Source of the DNA: Pseudomonadota bacterium
Lineage (GTDB): Bacteria > Pseudomonadota > Alphaproteobacteria > Caulobacterales > Caulobacteraceae
DNA length: 64,000 bases
Assembly: GCA_023390245.1 (NCBI GenBank)
Contig: JAEWDF010000115.1
Span: 7,122 to 71,121, forward strand
Reading direction: 5' to 3'
This document shows, one piece after another, positions 24,844-37,000 of this stretch. Both the position numbers and the translations under genes were made by a program. The notes under the pieces are model-generated. The model was given only the letters and a program-made list of their open reading frames with translations, did no database searches and had not been told where the DNA came from. Positions within the stretch are counted from its first letter, which is position 1. Every line of letters starts with the position of its first letter.

Positions 24844-26538
24844 TCACATCCACAACGTCGCCGGATGCTCCAGCAGGCCCTTGATCCGCTGCACGAAGAC
24901 CGCCGCATCGTGGCCATCGACGATGCGGTGGTCGAAGCTGGAAGACAGGTTCATCATCTTGCGCACGACCATCTGCCCGTCCTTCACGACCACCCGTTCG
25001 GCGATCTTGTTGGGACCGACGATGGCGACCTCGGGGTGGTTGATGATCGGGGTGTGGACCACCCCGCCCAGCGTGCCGAGCGAGGTGATGGTGATGGTCG
25101 AGCCGGACAGCTCCTCGCGCTTGGCCGTGCCGTCCTTGGCCGCGCCCGAGACGCGGGCGATCTCGGCCGCCGTGTCATAGGGGTCGCGCCCCTCGGCGTG
25201 ACGGACCACCGGGACCATCAGGCCGTTCGGCGTCTGGGCGGCGATGCCCAGGTGGACCGCGTTATGCTGGGTCAGGACGCCCGCCTCGTCATCATAGGTC
25301 GCGTTGATCTGCGGCTGGTCGCGCAGCGCGACGACGATGGCGCGGGCGATGAAGGGCAGGACGTTCAGCTTGGGCTGGTCCTTCCTGCGCGTCGCGTTCA
25401 GGTGGGCGCGCAGTTCCTCCAGCGCCGTCATGTCGATTTCCTCGACATAGGTGATGTGCGGAATGCGCCGGACGCTCTCGGCCATCTTCTCCGCGATCTT
25501 GCGGCGCAGGCCGATGATGCGGACCTCGGTCGATCCTTCCGCCGGGGCGTAGAGGGAGCCGCCGGCAGGCGCGGCGGCGGCGGGACGGCCGCCCTGGGCG
25601 ATGTAGGCGTCGAGGTCCGCATGCTGGATGCGGCCGGCCGGGCCGGTTCCGGGTACGAAGGTCAGGTCCACGCCCAGGTCGCGGGCGCGGTTGCGGACCG
25701 CCGGAGACGCCAGCGGCCGCTCGCCGGCGGCGCGGCCGGTAAGGGCGGGAAGGGCTGACCCTCCGCGCGCTTCGGTCGCCGCGCGTTTGGGCTCGTCGGG
25801 CCGGGGGGCCGCCACGGGCGCGGGCTTCGCCCCGCCCTTGCCCTGCGGCGCGGGTGCAGGCGAAGCGGCGGAGGTTTCGGCTTCACCGCCGCCCTCGCCT
25901 GCGAAACTGACCAGCGGCCCGCCCACGGCGACCGCCTGGCCCGGCTGGCCGTGCAGGATGGCGACCACGCCGGAGACGGGGCTGGTGATCTCGACGGTGG
26001 CCTTGTCGGTCATGACCTCGGCCAGCAACTGGTCCTCCTCGACCGCGTCGCCGACCTTGACGTGCCAGGCGACCAGTTCGGCCTCGGCGGTGCCTTCGCC
26101 GACGTCGGGGAGCTTGAAGATGCGGCCGACGGGCGGAGTTGCGGCCAGAGCCCCTCCACCGCCTTCGGCGGTCCCCCTCCCCACGTCGTGGGGAGGAGAC
26201 GACGCGGCGGCGTTGGTTTCCTCCCCGCGCGCAGCGGGGGGAGGCGGCTCGGAGCGAAGCGGAGAGACGGAGGGGCTCTCTTCGGCGTTGCCCTCGCCCT
26301 CCACCTCGAATTCGATCAGGGGCCCGCGCACCGCGACCATCAGGCCCGGTTCACCGTGCAGCGCCGTGACCTTGCCGGACACCGGCGCGGTGATCTCCAC
26401 CGTCGCCTTGTCGGTCATGACGTCGGCGACGATCTGGTCCTCGGCGACCACATCGCCGACCTTGACGTGCCAGCCGACCAGCTCGGCCTCGGCGGTGCCC
26501 TCGCCCACGTCGGGCAGTTTGAAGACGTAGCGTCCCAT
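24844..26538 (-). CDS. bkdB: Branched-chain 2-oxoacid dehydrogenase E2 (dihydrolipoyl acyltransferase), two lipoyl domains
   Basis: 564 residues. Lipoyl domain 1 (about 2-78) and 2 (about 141-218) each carry the lipoylation motif MTDKATVEIT. A peripheral-subunit-binding domain follows (ASPAVRNRARDLGVDL...GRIQHADLDAYI), then the catalytic CoA-acyltransferase core ending in DHRIVDGHDAAVF with the active-site His and Asp. Most BkdB proteins have one lipoyl domain and about 425 residues. The linker between the two lipoyl domains (about residues 85-140) is encoded by a palindromic repeat (see 26147-26279). A second proline/alanine-rich linker precedes the binding domain. Confidence 0.92.
   Translation of the reverse strand: MGRYVFKLPDVGEGTAEAELVGWHVKVGDVVAEDQIVADVMTDKATVEITAPVSGKVTALHGEPGLMVAVRGPLIEFEVEGEGNAEESPSVSPLRSEPPPPAARGEETNAAASSPPHDVGRGTAEGGGGALAATPPVGRIFKLPDVGEGTAEAELVAWHVKVGDAVEEDQLLAEVMTDKATVEITSPVSGVVAILHGQPGQAVAVGGPLVSFAGEGGGEAETSAASPAPAPQGKGGAKPAPVAAPRPDEPKRAATEARGGSALPALTGRAAGERPLASPAVRNRARDLGVDLTFVPGTGPAGRIQHADLDAYIAQGGRPAAAAPAGGSLYAPAEGSTEVRIIGLRRKIAEKMAESVRRIPHITYVEEIDMTALEELRAHLNATRRKDQPKLNVLPFIARAIVVALRDQPQINATYDDEAGVLTQHNAVHLGIAAQTPNGLMVPVVRHAEGRDPYDTAAEIARVSGAAKDGTAKREELSGSTITITSLGTLGGVVHTPIINHPEVAIVGPNKIAERVVVKDGQMVVRKMMNLSSSFDHRIVDGHDAAVFVQRIKGLLEHPATLWM
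26147..26279. repeat. Palindromic repeat element inside the bkdB coding region
   Basis: 133 bp bounded by 11-bp perfect inverted ends, AGAGCCCCTCC (26147-26157) and its complement (26269-26279). Internal hairpins: CCTCCCCAC-GTC-GTGGGGAGG (26176-26196) and CCTCCCCGC/GCGGGGGGAGG (26220-26244). The layout and sequence style match known intergenic palindromic units, but here the DNA is open in frame and encodes the linker between the two lipoyl domains of BkdB. Confidence 0.75.
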
Positions 26539-26541
26539 GTC

Positions 26542-27669
<1,128 letters not shown>

Positions 27670-27671
27670 GC

Positions 27672-28919
27672 TCAGTATCCCAGCTCCCGGCGCTGCTCGA
27701 CCAGGCGCCAGTCCGGCTCGGCGAAGACATCCTCGAACAGGGTCTTCACGCTGGGGCGCGACTGGCCCAGCGTGCCGACGGCCTCGGCCGCCTTGCCGGC
27801 GGCGCGGACCTGCTCGACCGCCTCCTTCAGGGCCGCTTCGTGCCGGTCGTCGTCCCATTCCCCGATCACGGTCAGGTGCTGGCGCAGGCGCTGGATCGGA
27901 TCGCCCAGCGGCCATTTCTCATGCTCGTCGCCGGGCCGATAGCGGCTGGGATCGTCGGAGGTGGAGTGCGGGGCGCCACGATAGGTGAACAGCTCGATCA
28001 CCGTCGCGCCCAGGTTGGCGCGCGCCCGCTCCTCGGCCCACTGGGTCGCGGCCCACACGGCCAGGAAGTCGTTGCCGTCCACCCGCAGGGCCGGCAGGCC
28101 GTAGCCGACCGCCTTGGAGGCGAAGGTGGTCTCCAGTCCGCCCGCAATGCCCTGGAAGGAGCTGATGGCCCACTGGTTGTTGACGATGTTCAGGATCACC
28201 GGCGCGCGATAGACCGCGGCGAAGGTCAGGGCCGAATGGAAGTCGCTCTCGGCGGTCGAGCCGTCGCCGATCCAGGTGATGGCCAGCTTGTCGTCGCCGC
28301 GGATGGCCGAGGCCATGGCCCAGCCCACCGCCTGCGGATACTGGGTGCCCAGATTGCCCGAAATGGTGAAGAAGCCGAATTCCTTCGACGAGTACATGAT
28401 CGGCAGCTGGCGGCCTTTGATCGGGTCCGACGCGTTCGAATAGATCTGGTTCATCATCTCGACCAGCGGATAGCCGCGCGCGATCAGAAGCCCCTGCTGG
28501 CGATAGGTGGGGAAGCCCATGTCCTCGCGCGGCAGCAGCATGCCCTGCGCCACGGCGACGGCCTCTTCCCCCGTGCACTTCATGTAGAAGCTGGTCTTTC
28601 CCTGACGATGCGCGCGGTGCATCCGGTCGTCGAAGGCGCGCGTCAGGATCATGGCCTTGAGCCCGCGCCGCAGCGTCTCGGGATCGAGGCGCGGGTTCCA
28701 GGGACCCAGCGCCTGGCCGTCGTCGTCCAGCACCCGTATCAGACGGAACGCATGGTCGCGGATGTCGTAGGGGGCGACATCGACGGCGGGCCGGTCGACC
28801 GCGCCGGGCGCGTCCAGCTTCAGGTGGCTGAAGTCCGGCGCGTCGCCGGGACGGCCCGAGGGTTCGGGCACGCGCAGCGAGAGCGGTCGGCTGTTCTTCT
28901 TGGGGCTTTTGTCGTCCAT
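27672..28919 (-). CDS. bkdA1: Branched-chain 2-oxoacid dehydrogenase E1 alpha subunit
   Basis: 415 residues. The thiamine diphosphate motif WIGDGSTAESDFHSALTFAA...NNQWAIS and the phosphorylation-loop region YRGAPHSTSDDPSRYR mark this as the branched-chain type of E1 alpha rather than pyruvate dehydrogenase, as does the N-terminal LDDDGQALGPWNPRL. First gene of bkdA1-A2-B-lpdA; the Lrp-type regulator bkdR is divergent, 140 bp away, as in pseudomonads. Confidence 0.95.
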   Translation of the reverse strand: MDDKSPKKNSRPLSLRVPEPSGRPGDAPDFSHLKLDAPGAVDRPAVDVAPYDIRDHAFRLIRVLDDDGQALGPWNPRLDPETLRRGLKAMILTRAFDDRMHRAHRQGKTSFYMKCTGEEAVAVAQGMLLPREDMGFPTYRQQGLLIARGYPLVEMMNQIYSNASDPIKGRQLPIMYSSKEFGFFTISGNLGTQYPQAVGWAMASAIRGDDKLAITWIGDGSTAESDFHSALTFAAVYRAPVILNIVNNQWAISSFQGIAGGLETTFASKAVGYGLPALRVDGNDFLAVWAATQWAEERARANLGATVIELFTYRGAPHSTSDDPSRYRPGDEHEKWPLGDPIQRLRQHLTVIGEWDDDRHEAALKEAVEQVRAAGKAAEAVGTLGQSRPSVKTLFEDVFAEPDWRLVEQRRELGY

Positions 28920-29009
28920 ACGGGCGTCCGTCGGGCCTCCGGTGTTTCCTCTGGACGACTGATATCACGGGCCCTAGGAAGGCGCTCGCTCAATCTCACC
29001 TTGCTAAAT

Positions 29010-29027
29010 CCCGATTTCGGGTTTTTT
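29010..29027 (+). promoter_or_regulatory. Hairpin plus T-run in the bkdA1-bkdR divergent region
   Basis: CCCGA-TT-TCGGG followed by six T, 33 bp before the bkdR start codon and reading towards it. The stem is short (5 bp) but the T-run is exact. It could be an attenuator, or simply the symmetric half of an Lrp-type operator, since the surrounding segment is the most A+T-rich part of the 140-bp region. Confidence 0.35.
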
Positions 29028-29059
29028 ATTTCGTCAGAATCATAATCGGAGAAACGCCT

Positions 29060-29548
29060 TTGGCGGACGAACTCGATCCCATCGACGCCCGGATCCTGGA
29101 CATCCTTCAGCAAGACGCCGGCCTGTCGGTCGCGGAGGTCGCCGATCGGGTCGGCCTGTCGGCCTCGCCGTGCTGGCGCCGGATCAAGCGGCTGGAGGAC
29201 GCCGGCCTGATCACCAAGCGGGTCACCCTGCTGAACGCCCAGGCCCTCGGCCTCGATTTCGAGGTCTACGCCATCGTCAAGCTGAGCCTGCCGTCGTCGG
29301 AGAACCTGAACGTCTTCGAGGCCGCAGTCGACACCTGGCCCGAGGTGGTCCAGTGCGCCACCATCACCGGGCGCGAGGACTATGTGCTCCGGATCATCAC
29401 CTCCGACATGCACGCCTTCGACCTGTTCCTGCGCGAGAAGCTGCTGGCGCTGGGCATCGTCTCGGACTGTGAAAGCCACATCGTCACGCGCGGCGTGAAG
29501 AATGTGACCACCCTGCCTCTTGGCATCATCACGCCCCACGTCGGATAA
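29060..29548 (+). CDS. bkdR: Lrp/AsnC family regulator, probable activator of bkd genes
   Basis: 162 residues. The N-terminal winged helix-turn-helix reads LDPIDARILDILQQDAGLSV...VGLSASPCWRRIKRLEDAG, followed by an alpha/beta ligand-binding domain (AMR/RAM) with ITGREDYVLRII. The TTG start at 29060 is preceded by GGAGA at 8 nt and gives MADELDPID. By position and family it matches BkdR, which activates the bkd operon in response to branched-chain amino acids; the assignment to that role is by neighbourhood. Confidence 0.85.
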   Translation: MADELDPIDARILDILQQDAGLSVAEVADRVGLSASPCWRRIKRLEDAGLITKRVTLLNAQALGLDFEVYAIVKLSLPSSENLNVFEAAVDTWPEVVQCATITGREDYVLRIITSDMHAFDLFLREKLLALGIVSDCESHIVTRGVKNVTTLPLGIITPHVG

Positions 29549-29589
29549 CGGCCGTTCGCGGCGGCCTCTCGCCGCCGGGAGCGACGACC

Positions 29590-30528
29590 ATGATCGAACT
29601 GGTGATCGACGCGCGCCGCAAGGACCTTGGCGGGTTCGAGGTCGGCCGCGTCCTGCCCTTCCATTCGCACCGGATGGTGGGCCCCTTCATCTTCCTGGAC
29701 CAGATGGGGCCGGCCGAGTTCGCGCCGGGCGCCGACGCCATCAACGTGCGGCCGCATCCGCACATCGGCCTATCGACCCTGACCTATCTGTTCGAGGGCG
29801 AGATCATGCACCGGGACAATCTGGGCTTCACCCAGGCGATCCGTCCCGGAGAGGTCAACTGGATGACCGCCGGCAAAGGCATCGTCCATTCCGAGCGCAC
29901 CGATCCGCTGAAGAAGAGCCGGGGCGGCCCGATGCACGGCATGCAGGCCTGGGTCGCCCTGCCGACCGAGGCGGAGGAGATCGATCCGTCCTTCACCCAT
30001 CTGGGCGAGGACGCGCAGCCCACCTATGAGAACGGCGGCCTGTTCGCGCGGCTGGTGGCGGGCGAGGCCTATGGCGCCAAGGCCGGCACGCCCGTCTCCT
30101 CGCCGCTGTTCTACGTCCATTGGGAACTGGAGGCCGGCGTCCGCACCGCGCCGCCTCCCGGCCGCGGCGCTGGCGGCATGAGCGAGCGCGCCCTGTTCGT
30201 CGCCAAGGGATCGATCGAGGTCGGCGACCGCGCCTTCCACGAAGGCCAGATGGTCGTGCTGGAGGCGACGGCCGAGCCGACGATCAAGGCGCTGGAGAAG
30301 TCCTCGGTCATGGTGCTGGGCGGCGAGCCGGTGGGCGAACGGCTGATCTGGTGGAACTTCGTCGCTTCCAGCCAGGCCCGCATCGACCAGGCCAAGGCGG
30401 ACTGGAAGGCCGGCCGCATGACCCTGCCGACCGAGGACGACCTGGAGTTCATCCCCCTGCCGGACGAGCCCGCAGCCGCCAGGCCCGCCCCCGCGCCCGT
30501 CGAGCCCAAGCCGACCGATCCGGTCTGA
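29590..30528 (+). CDS. Pirin family protein (second of two)
   Basis: 312 residues, bicupin. Metal-site motif VRPHPHIGLSTLTYLFEGE and GKGIVHSERT, and the C-terminal pirin domain with ALFVAKGSIEVGDRAFHEG. The C-terminus is an alanine/proline tail of about 25 residues. It is 41 bp downstream of bkdR and in the same direction, so probably cotranscribed. It is more divergent from the first pirin (22403-23272) than a recent duplicate would be. Confidence 0.92.
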   Translation: MIELVIDARRKDLGGFEVGRVLPFHSHRMVGPFIFLDQMGPAEFAPGADAINVRPHPHIGLSTLTYLFEGEIMHRDNLGFTQAIRPGEVNWMTAGKGIVHSERTDPLKKSRGGPMHGMQAWVALPTEAEEIDPSFTHLGEDAQPTYENGGLFARLVAGEAYGAKAGTPVSSPLFYVHWELEAGVRTAPPPGRGAGGMSERALFVAKGSIEVGDRAFHEGQMVVLEATAEPTIKALEKSSVMVLGGEPVGERLIWWNFVASSQARIDQAKADWKAGRMTLPTEDDLEFIPLPDEPAAARPAPAPVEPKPTDPV

Positions 30529-30593
30529 CGCCCGCGCTTTCCACGCCCTGAAAGACGGCGGGCGATTGTCGATCACGACCGCCCCTGAAACGA

Positions 30594-30623
30594 CATCACC
30601 CCGGGACCGGTCCCGGGGTGATG
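30594..30623. repeat. 30-bp perfect palindrome between pirin and secA
   Basis: The half-site CATCACCCCGGGACC is followed directly by its exact reverse complement with no loop. It lies in the 137-bp gap between the convergent pirin and secA genes, the right place for a bidirectional transcription terminator, but there is no T-run on either side. Apart from it I see nothing in the gap. Confidence 0.6.
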
Positions 30624-30665
30624 AAGGAACGTCTTTGCGTCCGCGCGCTTCGAGCGCCGAAGCGC

Positions 30666-33515
<2,850 letters not shown>

Positions 33516-33756
33516 GTCTGGTCCGGATAAGCGGTCGAGCGTCTTAGGAGCGGCTCTGATGATCCCTGTCGGGCGGCGATGCGGACGCCGCGGGAGAGGT
33601 CCGGACCGACGCCGGCCCCCGTCGCCGGGAAACGGCGGGCGCGAAGGGCCGCGCGGACGATCAAAACCCCTCGACTTGGGCGCAGGCGGGACTTAAGCAC
33701 CGGCCCTATCCCTGTCAACGCGAGGGCTTGGCGGCCCCAGCGACGGAGCGCGCCCC

Positions 33757-34692
33757 TTGACCCCCTTCCGGCTGCTGACCGTACTGGCCCTGTCGACGCT
33801 GATCGCGGCCGCCGCCTGTTCGCGCGGAGGCGGCGAGGATCGCCCGCCGGAGCCGGGCGACCGGGCCGTGGCTCGGGTCCAGGACCAGACGATCTGGGCC
33901 TCGGACGTCAAGCGCGAGGCGATCGCCCAGGGCCTGATCGGCGAGGGCGAGCCGCTGGACGTCACCTCCGACCTGTTCCGCCGGGTGCTGGACGAGGTGG
34001 TGGACCAGAAGCTTCTGGCCCGCGAGGCCGAGCGCCGCCGGCTGGACGCCTCGCCCCTGGCCCAGCGCCGGCTGGAGGCGACGCGCGAGCGCATCCTTGG
34101 CGACATGCTGGTCGAGAGCGTCGTCAACGGCAAGATCACCGAACAGGCGGTGCAGTCGCTCTATAATGAGCAGCTCAGGCTGGCGAAGACGTCGGAGGAG
34201 ATCCGCGTGCGCCTGATCCTGTCGCGCACCAAACCCGAGGCCGACGCCGTCGTCGGCATGCTGGGCCAGGGCGCCGGGTTCGAGGCGGTGGCCATGGAGC
34301 GGTCGATCGACGAGGCGACGCGGTTTTCCGGCGGGGACCTGGGCTATTCGACGCTGGACGTCATGCCGCTGGCCTACGCCAACGCCCTGCGCGACAAGCC
34401 GGCCGGCGCGACCGTCGGCCCGTTCCAGACCGAGGGCGGCTGGGCCGTGCTGCGGGTCGAGGACCGGCGCAAGGAGAATCCGCCGACCCTGGAGCAGGCC
34501 CGGCCGCAGATCGTGCGCTACCTGACCTATGAGGGCGTGCGCCAGTTGCTGGAACAGTTGCGCGGCAAGGCCAGGGTCGATGTCCTCTTGCCCAACGAGA
34601 CCGGCGTCTCCGCCGAGGAACCCGCCTCGGCCCCGCCCGCCCAGCCGACGCCGACCGCCCCGTCTCCCGCCTCTCCCGCCCCGGCCGCCTGA
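33757..34692 (+). CDS. Peptidylprolyl isomerase (parvulin/SurA-type), exported
   Basis: 311 residues. The N-terminus MTPFRLLTVLALSTLIAAAAC is a signal peptide ending at a cysteine, probably a lipoprotein though the lipobox is not canonical. A SurA-like N-terminal helical domain (residues 35-150) is followed by a PpiC domain (IRVRLILS...FSGGDLGYST...PAGATVGPFQTEGGWAVLRV). The last 40 residues are proline/alanine-rich. TTG start at 33757 with GGAG about 9 nt upstream. Probably helps fold outer-membrane proteins in the periplasm. It is followed after 1 bp by argJ. Confidence 0.88.
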   Translation: MTPFRLLTVLALSTLIAAAACSRGGGEDRPPEPGDRAVARVQDQTIWASDVKREAIAQGLIGEGEPLDVTSDLFRRVLDEVVDQKLLAREAERRRLDASPLAQRRLEATRERILGDMLVESVVNGKITEQAVQSLYNEQLRLAKTSEEIRVRLILSRTKPEADAVVGMLGQGAGFEAVAMERSIDEATRFSGGDLGYSTLDVMPLAYANALRDKPAGATVGPFQTEGGWAVLRVEDRRKENPPTLEQARPQIVRYLTYEGVRQLLEQLRGKARVDVLLPNETGVSAEEPASAPPAQPTPTAPSPASPAPAA

Positions 34693-34693
34693 C

Positions 34694-36085
34694 ATGCCCA
34701 AGACCCCGTCCAAGACCGGCCAGAAGATCGAGCAGGCTTTCGAAAAGGCGCTGGATCCGTTCGCCTCGGCGCTGAAGCGCGCCACGCGCACGCCCGGCGT
34801 CGACTCCCCTCCGCCCCCCGCCGGCAAGCCGGGCCTGAAGATCTCGCCCCTGGCCGTGCCCTTCCCGGCCATCCCGCCCATCGGCGGGGTCGAGATCGCG
34901 ACCGCGCGCGCCGGCTTCTACAAGCATGAGCGCGACGACCTGGTGGTGTTCCGCTTCGTCCGGGGGACCAGCTGCGCCGGCGTCTTCACCCGGCACAAGG
35001 TCGGCTCCGCGCCCGTGGACTGGTGCCGGAAGCACCTGGGCGGCGCCGAGGGCGGCAAGGACGTGCGCGCCCTGGTGGTCAACGCCGGCTGCGCCAACGC
35101 CTTCACCGGCAAGGCCGGCGCCGACGCCGCCCGACGCACCGCCTCGGAGGCCGCCAAGCGCTTCGGCTGCCGCCAGCGCGACGTCATGCTGGCCTCTACC
35201 GGGGTGATCGGCGTGGTGCTGGACGACCGGAAGATCGTCGCCAGGCTGCCCGAGATCGAGGCCGGGCTGGACGCCGACGTCCATCCCTCGGACCAGTGGG
35301 CCAGGGCCGGTCGCGGCATCATGACCACCGACACCTTCCCGAAGGGCGCCTACGCCGAGACGGAGATCGAGGGCTGCAAGGTCCGCGTCGCCGGGATCGC
35401 CAAGGGCTCCGGCATGATCGCGCCGGACATGGCCACCATGCTGGCCTTCATCGTCACCGACGCCGACATCCATCCCAACGTCCTGCGGGCGCTGCTGGGC
35501 CTGCACGTGCGCACCACCTTCAACAGCGTCACCGTGGACGGCGACACCTCGACCAACGACACCTGCCTGCTGTTCGCCACCGGGACCAGCGGCGCGCCGC
35601 GGATCGGCCGGGTGGGCGACCGACGGCTGAAGGGGTTCTCGGCGGCGCTGGACAAGGTGATGCTCGACCTGGCCCACCAGCTGGTGCGCGACGGCGAGGG
35701 CGCCACCAAATTCGTCAAGGTGACGGTGGATGGCGCCGCCAGCCCGGCCTCGGCGCGCAAGCTGGCCAAGTCGATCGCCGACAGCCCCCTGGTCAAGACC
35801 GCCATCGCCGGGGAGGACGCCAACTGGGGCCGCGTCGTCATGGCCGTCGGCAAGACCGAGGAACCGGTGGACCGCGACCGCCTGGCCATCCGCTTCGGCC
35901 CGCACCAGGCCGCCGTCGACGGCGCCCCGTCCCCGACCTATGACGAGGCGAAGATGAGCGCCTACATGAAGAATCCGGAGATCGACATCACCGTCGACGT
36001 CGGCTCGGGCCGCGCTTCGGCGACCGTCTGGACCTGCGACCTGACCAAGGGCTACATCGAGATCAACGGCGACTATCGCAGCTAA
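34694..36085 (+). CDS. argJ: Bifunctional ornithine acetyltransferase / N-acetylglutamate synthase
   Basis: 463 residues. Recycles the acetyl group from N-acetylornithine to glutamate in arginine synthesis. The self-cleavage site in KGSGMIAPDMATMLAF gives the catalytic Thr of the beta chain; VNAGCANAFTG and TTFNSVTVDGDTSTND are family motifs. It has about 40 extra N-terminal residues compared with usual ArgJ. The stop TAA overlaps the ATG of the next gene by one base, so the E5-like gene is translationally coupled to argJ, an unusual neighbour for an amino-acid gene. Confidence 0.96.
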   Translation: MPKTPSKTGQKIEQAFEKALDPFASALKRATRTPGVDSPPPPAGKPGLKISPLAVPFPAIPPIGGVEIATARAGFYKHERDDLVVFRFVRGTSCAGVFTRHKVGSAPVDWCRKHLGGAEGGKDVRALVVNAGCANAFTGKAGADAARRTASEAAKRFGCRQRDVMLASTGVIGVVLDDRKIVARLPEIEAGLDADVHPSDQWARAGRGIMTTDTFPKGAYAETEIEGCKVRVAGIAKGSGMIAPDMATMLAFIVTDADIHPNVLRALLGLHVRTTFNSVTVDGDTSTNDTCLLFATGTSGAPRIGRVGDRRLKGFSAALDKVMLDLAHQLVRDGEGATKFVKVTVDGAASPASARKLAKSIADSPLVKTAIAGEDANWGRVVMAVGKTEEPVDRDRLAIRFGPHQAAVDGAPSPTYDEAKMSAYMKNPEIDITVDVGSGRASATVWTCDLTKGYIEINGDYRS

Positions 36086-36309
36086 TGGTCAAGCCGCCCG
36101 AAAAGCTGTTGCGACAGATGGCGAAGCGAGGCTGGACCGCCATTCTGATCGATGAGGCGCGAAGGAGCGGCCGGAGCTTCCCTGCGGCAAATCGGGAGAC
36201 AGGCGGGTCGGCAACGCGCTATGTTCACCCTGTGACGGGTCGTTCGGTGGTGATCGACGATACGTCGGGAGAAGTGATCCATGTCGGCGGCGACGGTTTC
36301 ATCTACTGA
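36085..36309 (+). CDS. Colicin E5-like ribonuclease domain protein (solitary, probable toxin)
   Basis: 74 residues, consisting almost wholly of a colicin-E5-type domain. K7-x3-QM-x2-RGWT (residues 7-18), AT-x-Y (43-46) and G-x2-VVIDD-x-SGEV (52-64) line up with the E5 catalytic domain, which cuts queuosine-type tRNAs (Tyr, His, Asn, Asp) in the anticodon loop; the family shares the RGWT and the VVxDxxTGEV strand. No export, translocation or receptor-binding part is present. The ATG overlaps the argJ stop; the next gene begins inside this one. GC is about 61%, below the roughly 70% of neighbours, suggesting acquisition. Nuclease activity is inferred. Confidence 0.62.
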   Translation: MVKPPEKLLRQMAKRGWTAILIDEARRSGRSFPAANRETGGSATRYVHPVTGRSVVIDDTSGEVIHVGGDGFIY

Positions 36310-36565
36310 CTGGACGGAGGTCCATGTCCGCATCCTCGATGAGGCGGTCGATGTCTGGCGGCCGGTGAAGGCCCATCCCATCAGCGAGCACGTGTTCCGC
36401 CTGTCCGGCGATCCGGCGCCCGAGGACGAGCAATGGGCCTTCGCGCCTGGAGACGAAGTGGTCGTGGAGCGTCGGCGGGCGGACCAGGGGTCCGTGCTGG
36501 TGGCCGTGGCCCGCGCCCTGGACCTGGATGAGCGCTCCAGCCAATGGCGGCGGAAGGCGGGGTGA
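36281..36565 (+). CDS. Small conserved protein, candidate antitoxin/immunity partner
   Basis: 94 residues, overlapping the E5-like gene by 29 bp in another frame; a GGGAG Shine-Dalgarno lies about 9 nt before the ATG. The sequence (VHVRILDEAVDVWRPVKA, then WAFAPGDEVVVERR) looks like a small beta-barrel with one helix. Similar short proteins occur widely without assigned function. No DNA-binding motif is visible, and it does not resemble the known colicin E5 immunity protein. Its tight overlap with a toxin-like gene is the only reason for proposing the partner role. Confidence 0.5.
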   Translation: MSAATVSSTDWTEVHVRILDEAVDVWRPVKAHPISEHVFRLSGDPAPEDEQWAFAPGDEVVVERRRADQGSVLVAVARALDLDERSSQWRRKAG

Positions 36566-36975
36566 GCCAGGCGTCGCTCCCCACCGTCCTGGTCGTCGCC
36601 GTCGCCCTGATCGACGTGGACGGCCGCGTGCTGATCGCCAAGCGGCCCGAGGGCAAGGCGCTGGCGGGCCTGTGGGAATTCCCCGGCGGCAAGGTCGAGC
36701 CCGGCGAGCGGCCCGAGCAGGCGCTGATCCGCGAACTGCGCGAGGAATTGGGCATAGAGGTCAGCGAGAGCTGCCTGGCGCCGTTCGTCTTCGCCAGCCA
36801 CGCTTACGATTCCTTTCACCTGTTGATGCCACTGTACCTGTGCCGGCGCTGGTCCGGCGTGGTCGCCGCGCGCGAGCACGCCAGCCTGGCCTGGGTGAAG
36901 CCGAACCGGCTGTCGGACTATCCCATGCCGCCCGCCGACGAGCCGCTGGTCGCCTGGCTGCGCGACCTGCTCTGA
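36562..36975 (+). CDS. mutT: 8-oxo-dGTP diphosphatase (MutT-type Nudix hydrolase)
   Basis: 137 residues. The Nudix box GGKVEPGERPEQALIRELREELGI is complete, preceded by AKRPEGKALAGLWEFPGGK, a pattern close to E. coli MutT. It removes 8-oxo-dGTP from the nucleotide pool. I choose the GTG at 36562, which forms a 4-bp GTGA overlap with the preceding stop and has GGAAGG upstream; ATG 36544 is possible. The downstream spacing to the pilin gene is 25 bp. Confidence 0.88.
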   Translation: MSQASLPTVLVVAVALIDVDGRVLIAKRPEGKALAGLWEFPGGKVEPGERPEQALIRELREELGIEVSESCLAPFVFASHAYDSFHLLMPLYLCRRWSGVVAAREHASLAWVKPNRLSDYPMPPADEPLVAWLRDLL

Positions 36976-37000
36976 CCCACCGCCGACCAGGGAGGCCGGC

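Noticed and set aside
33516..33756. Regulatory RNA or SecM-like leader in front of secA
   Set aside because: I could not find an upstream small gene or a stable conserved structure; the gap only serves two divergent genes.
36281..36565. Partner gene as a DNA-binding antitoxin
   Set aside because: No helix-turn-helix, AbrB or ribbon-helix-helix motif is visible, so I describe it only as a candidate partner.
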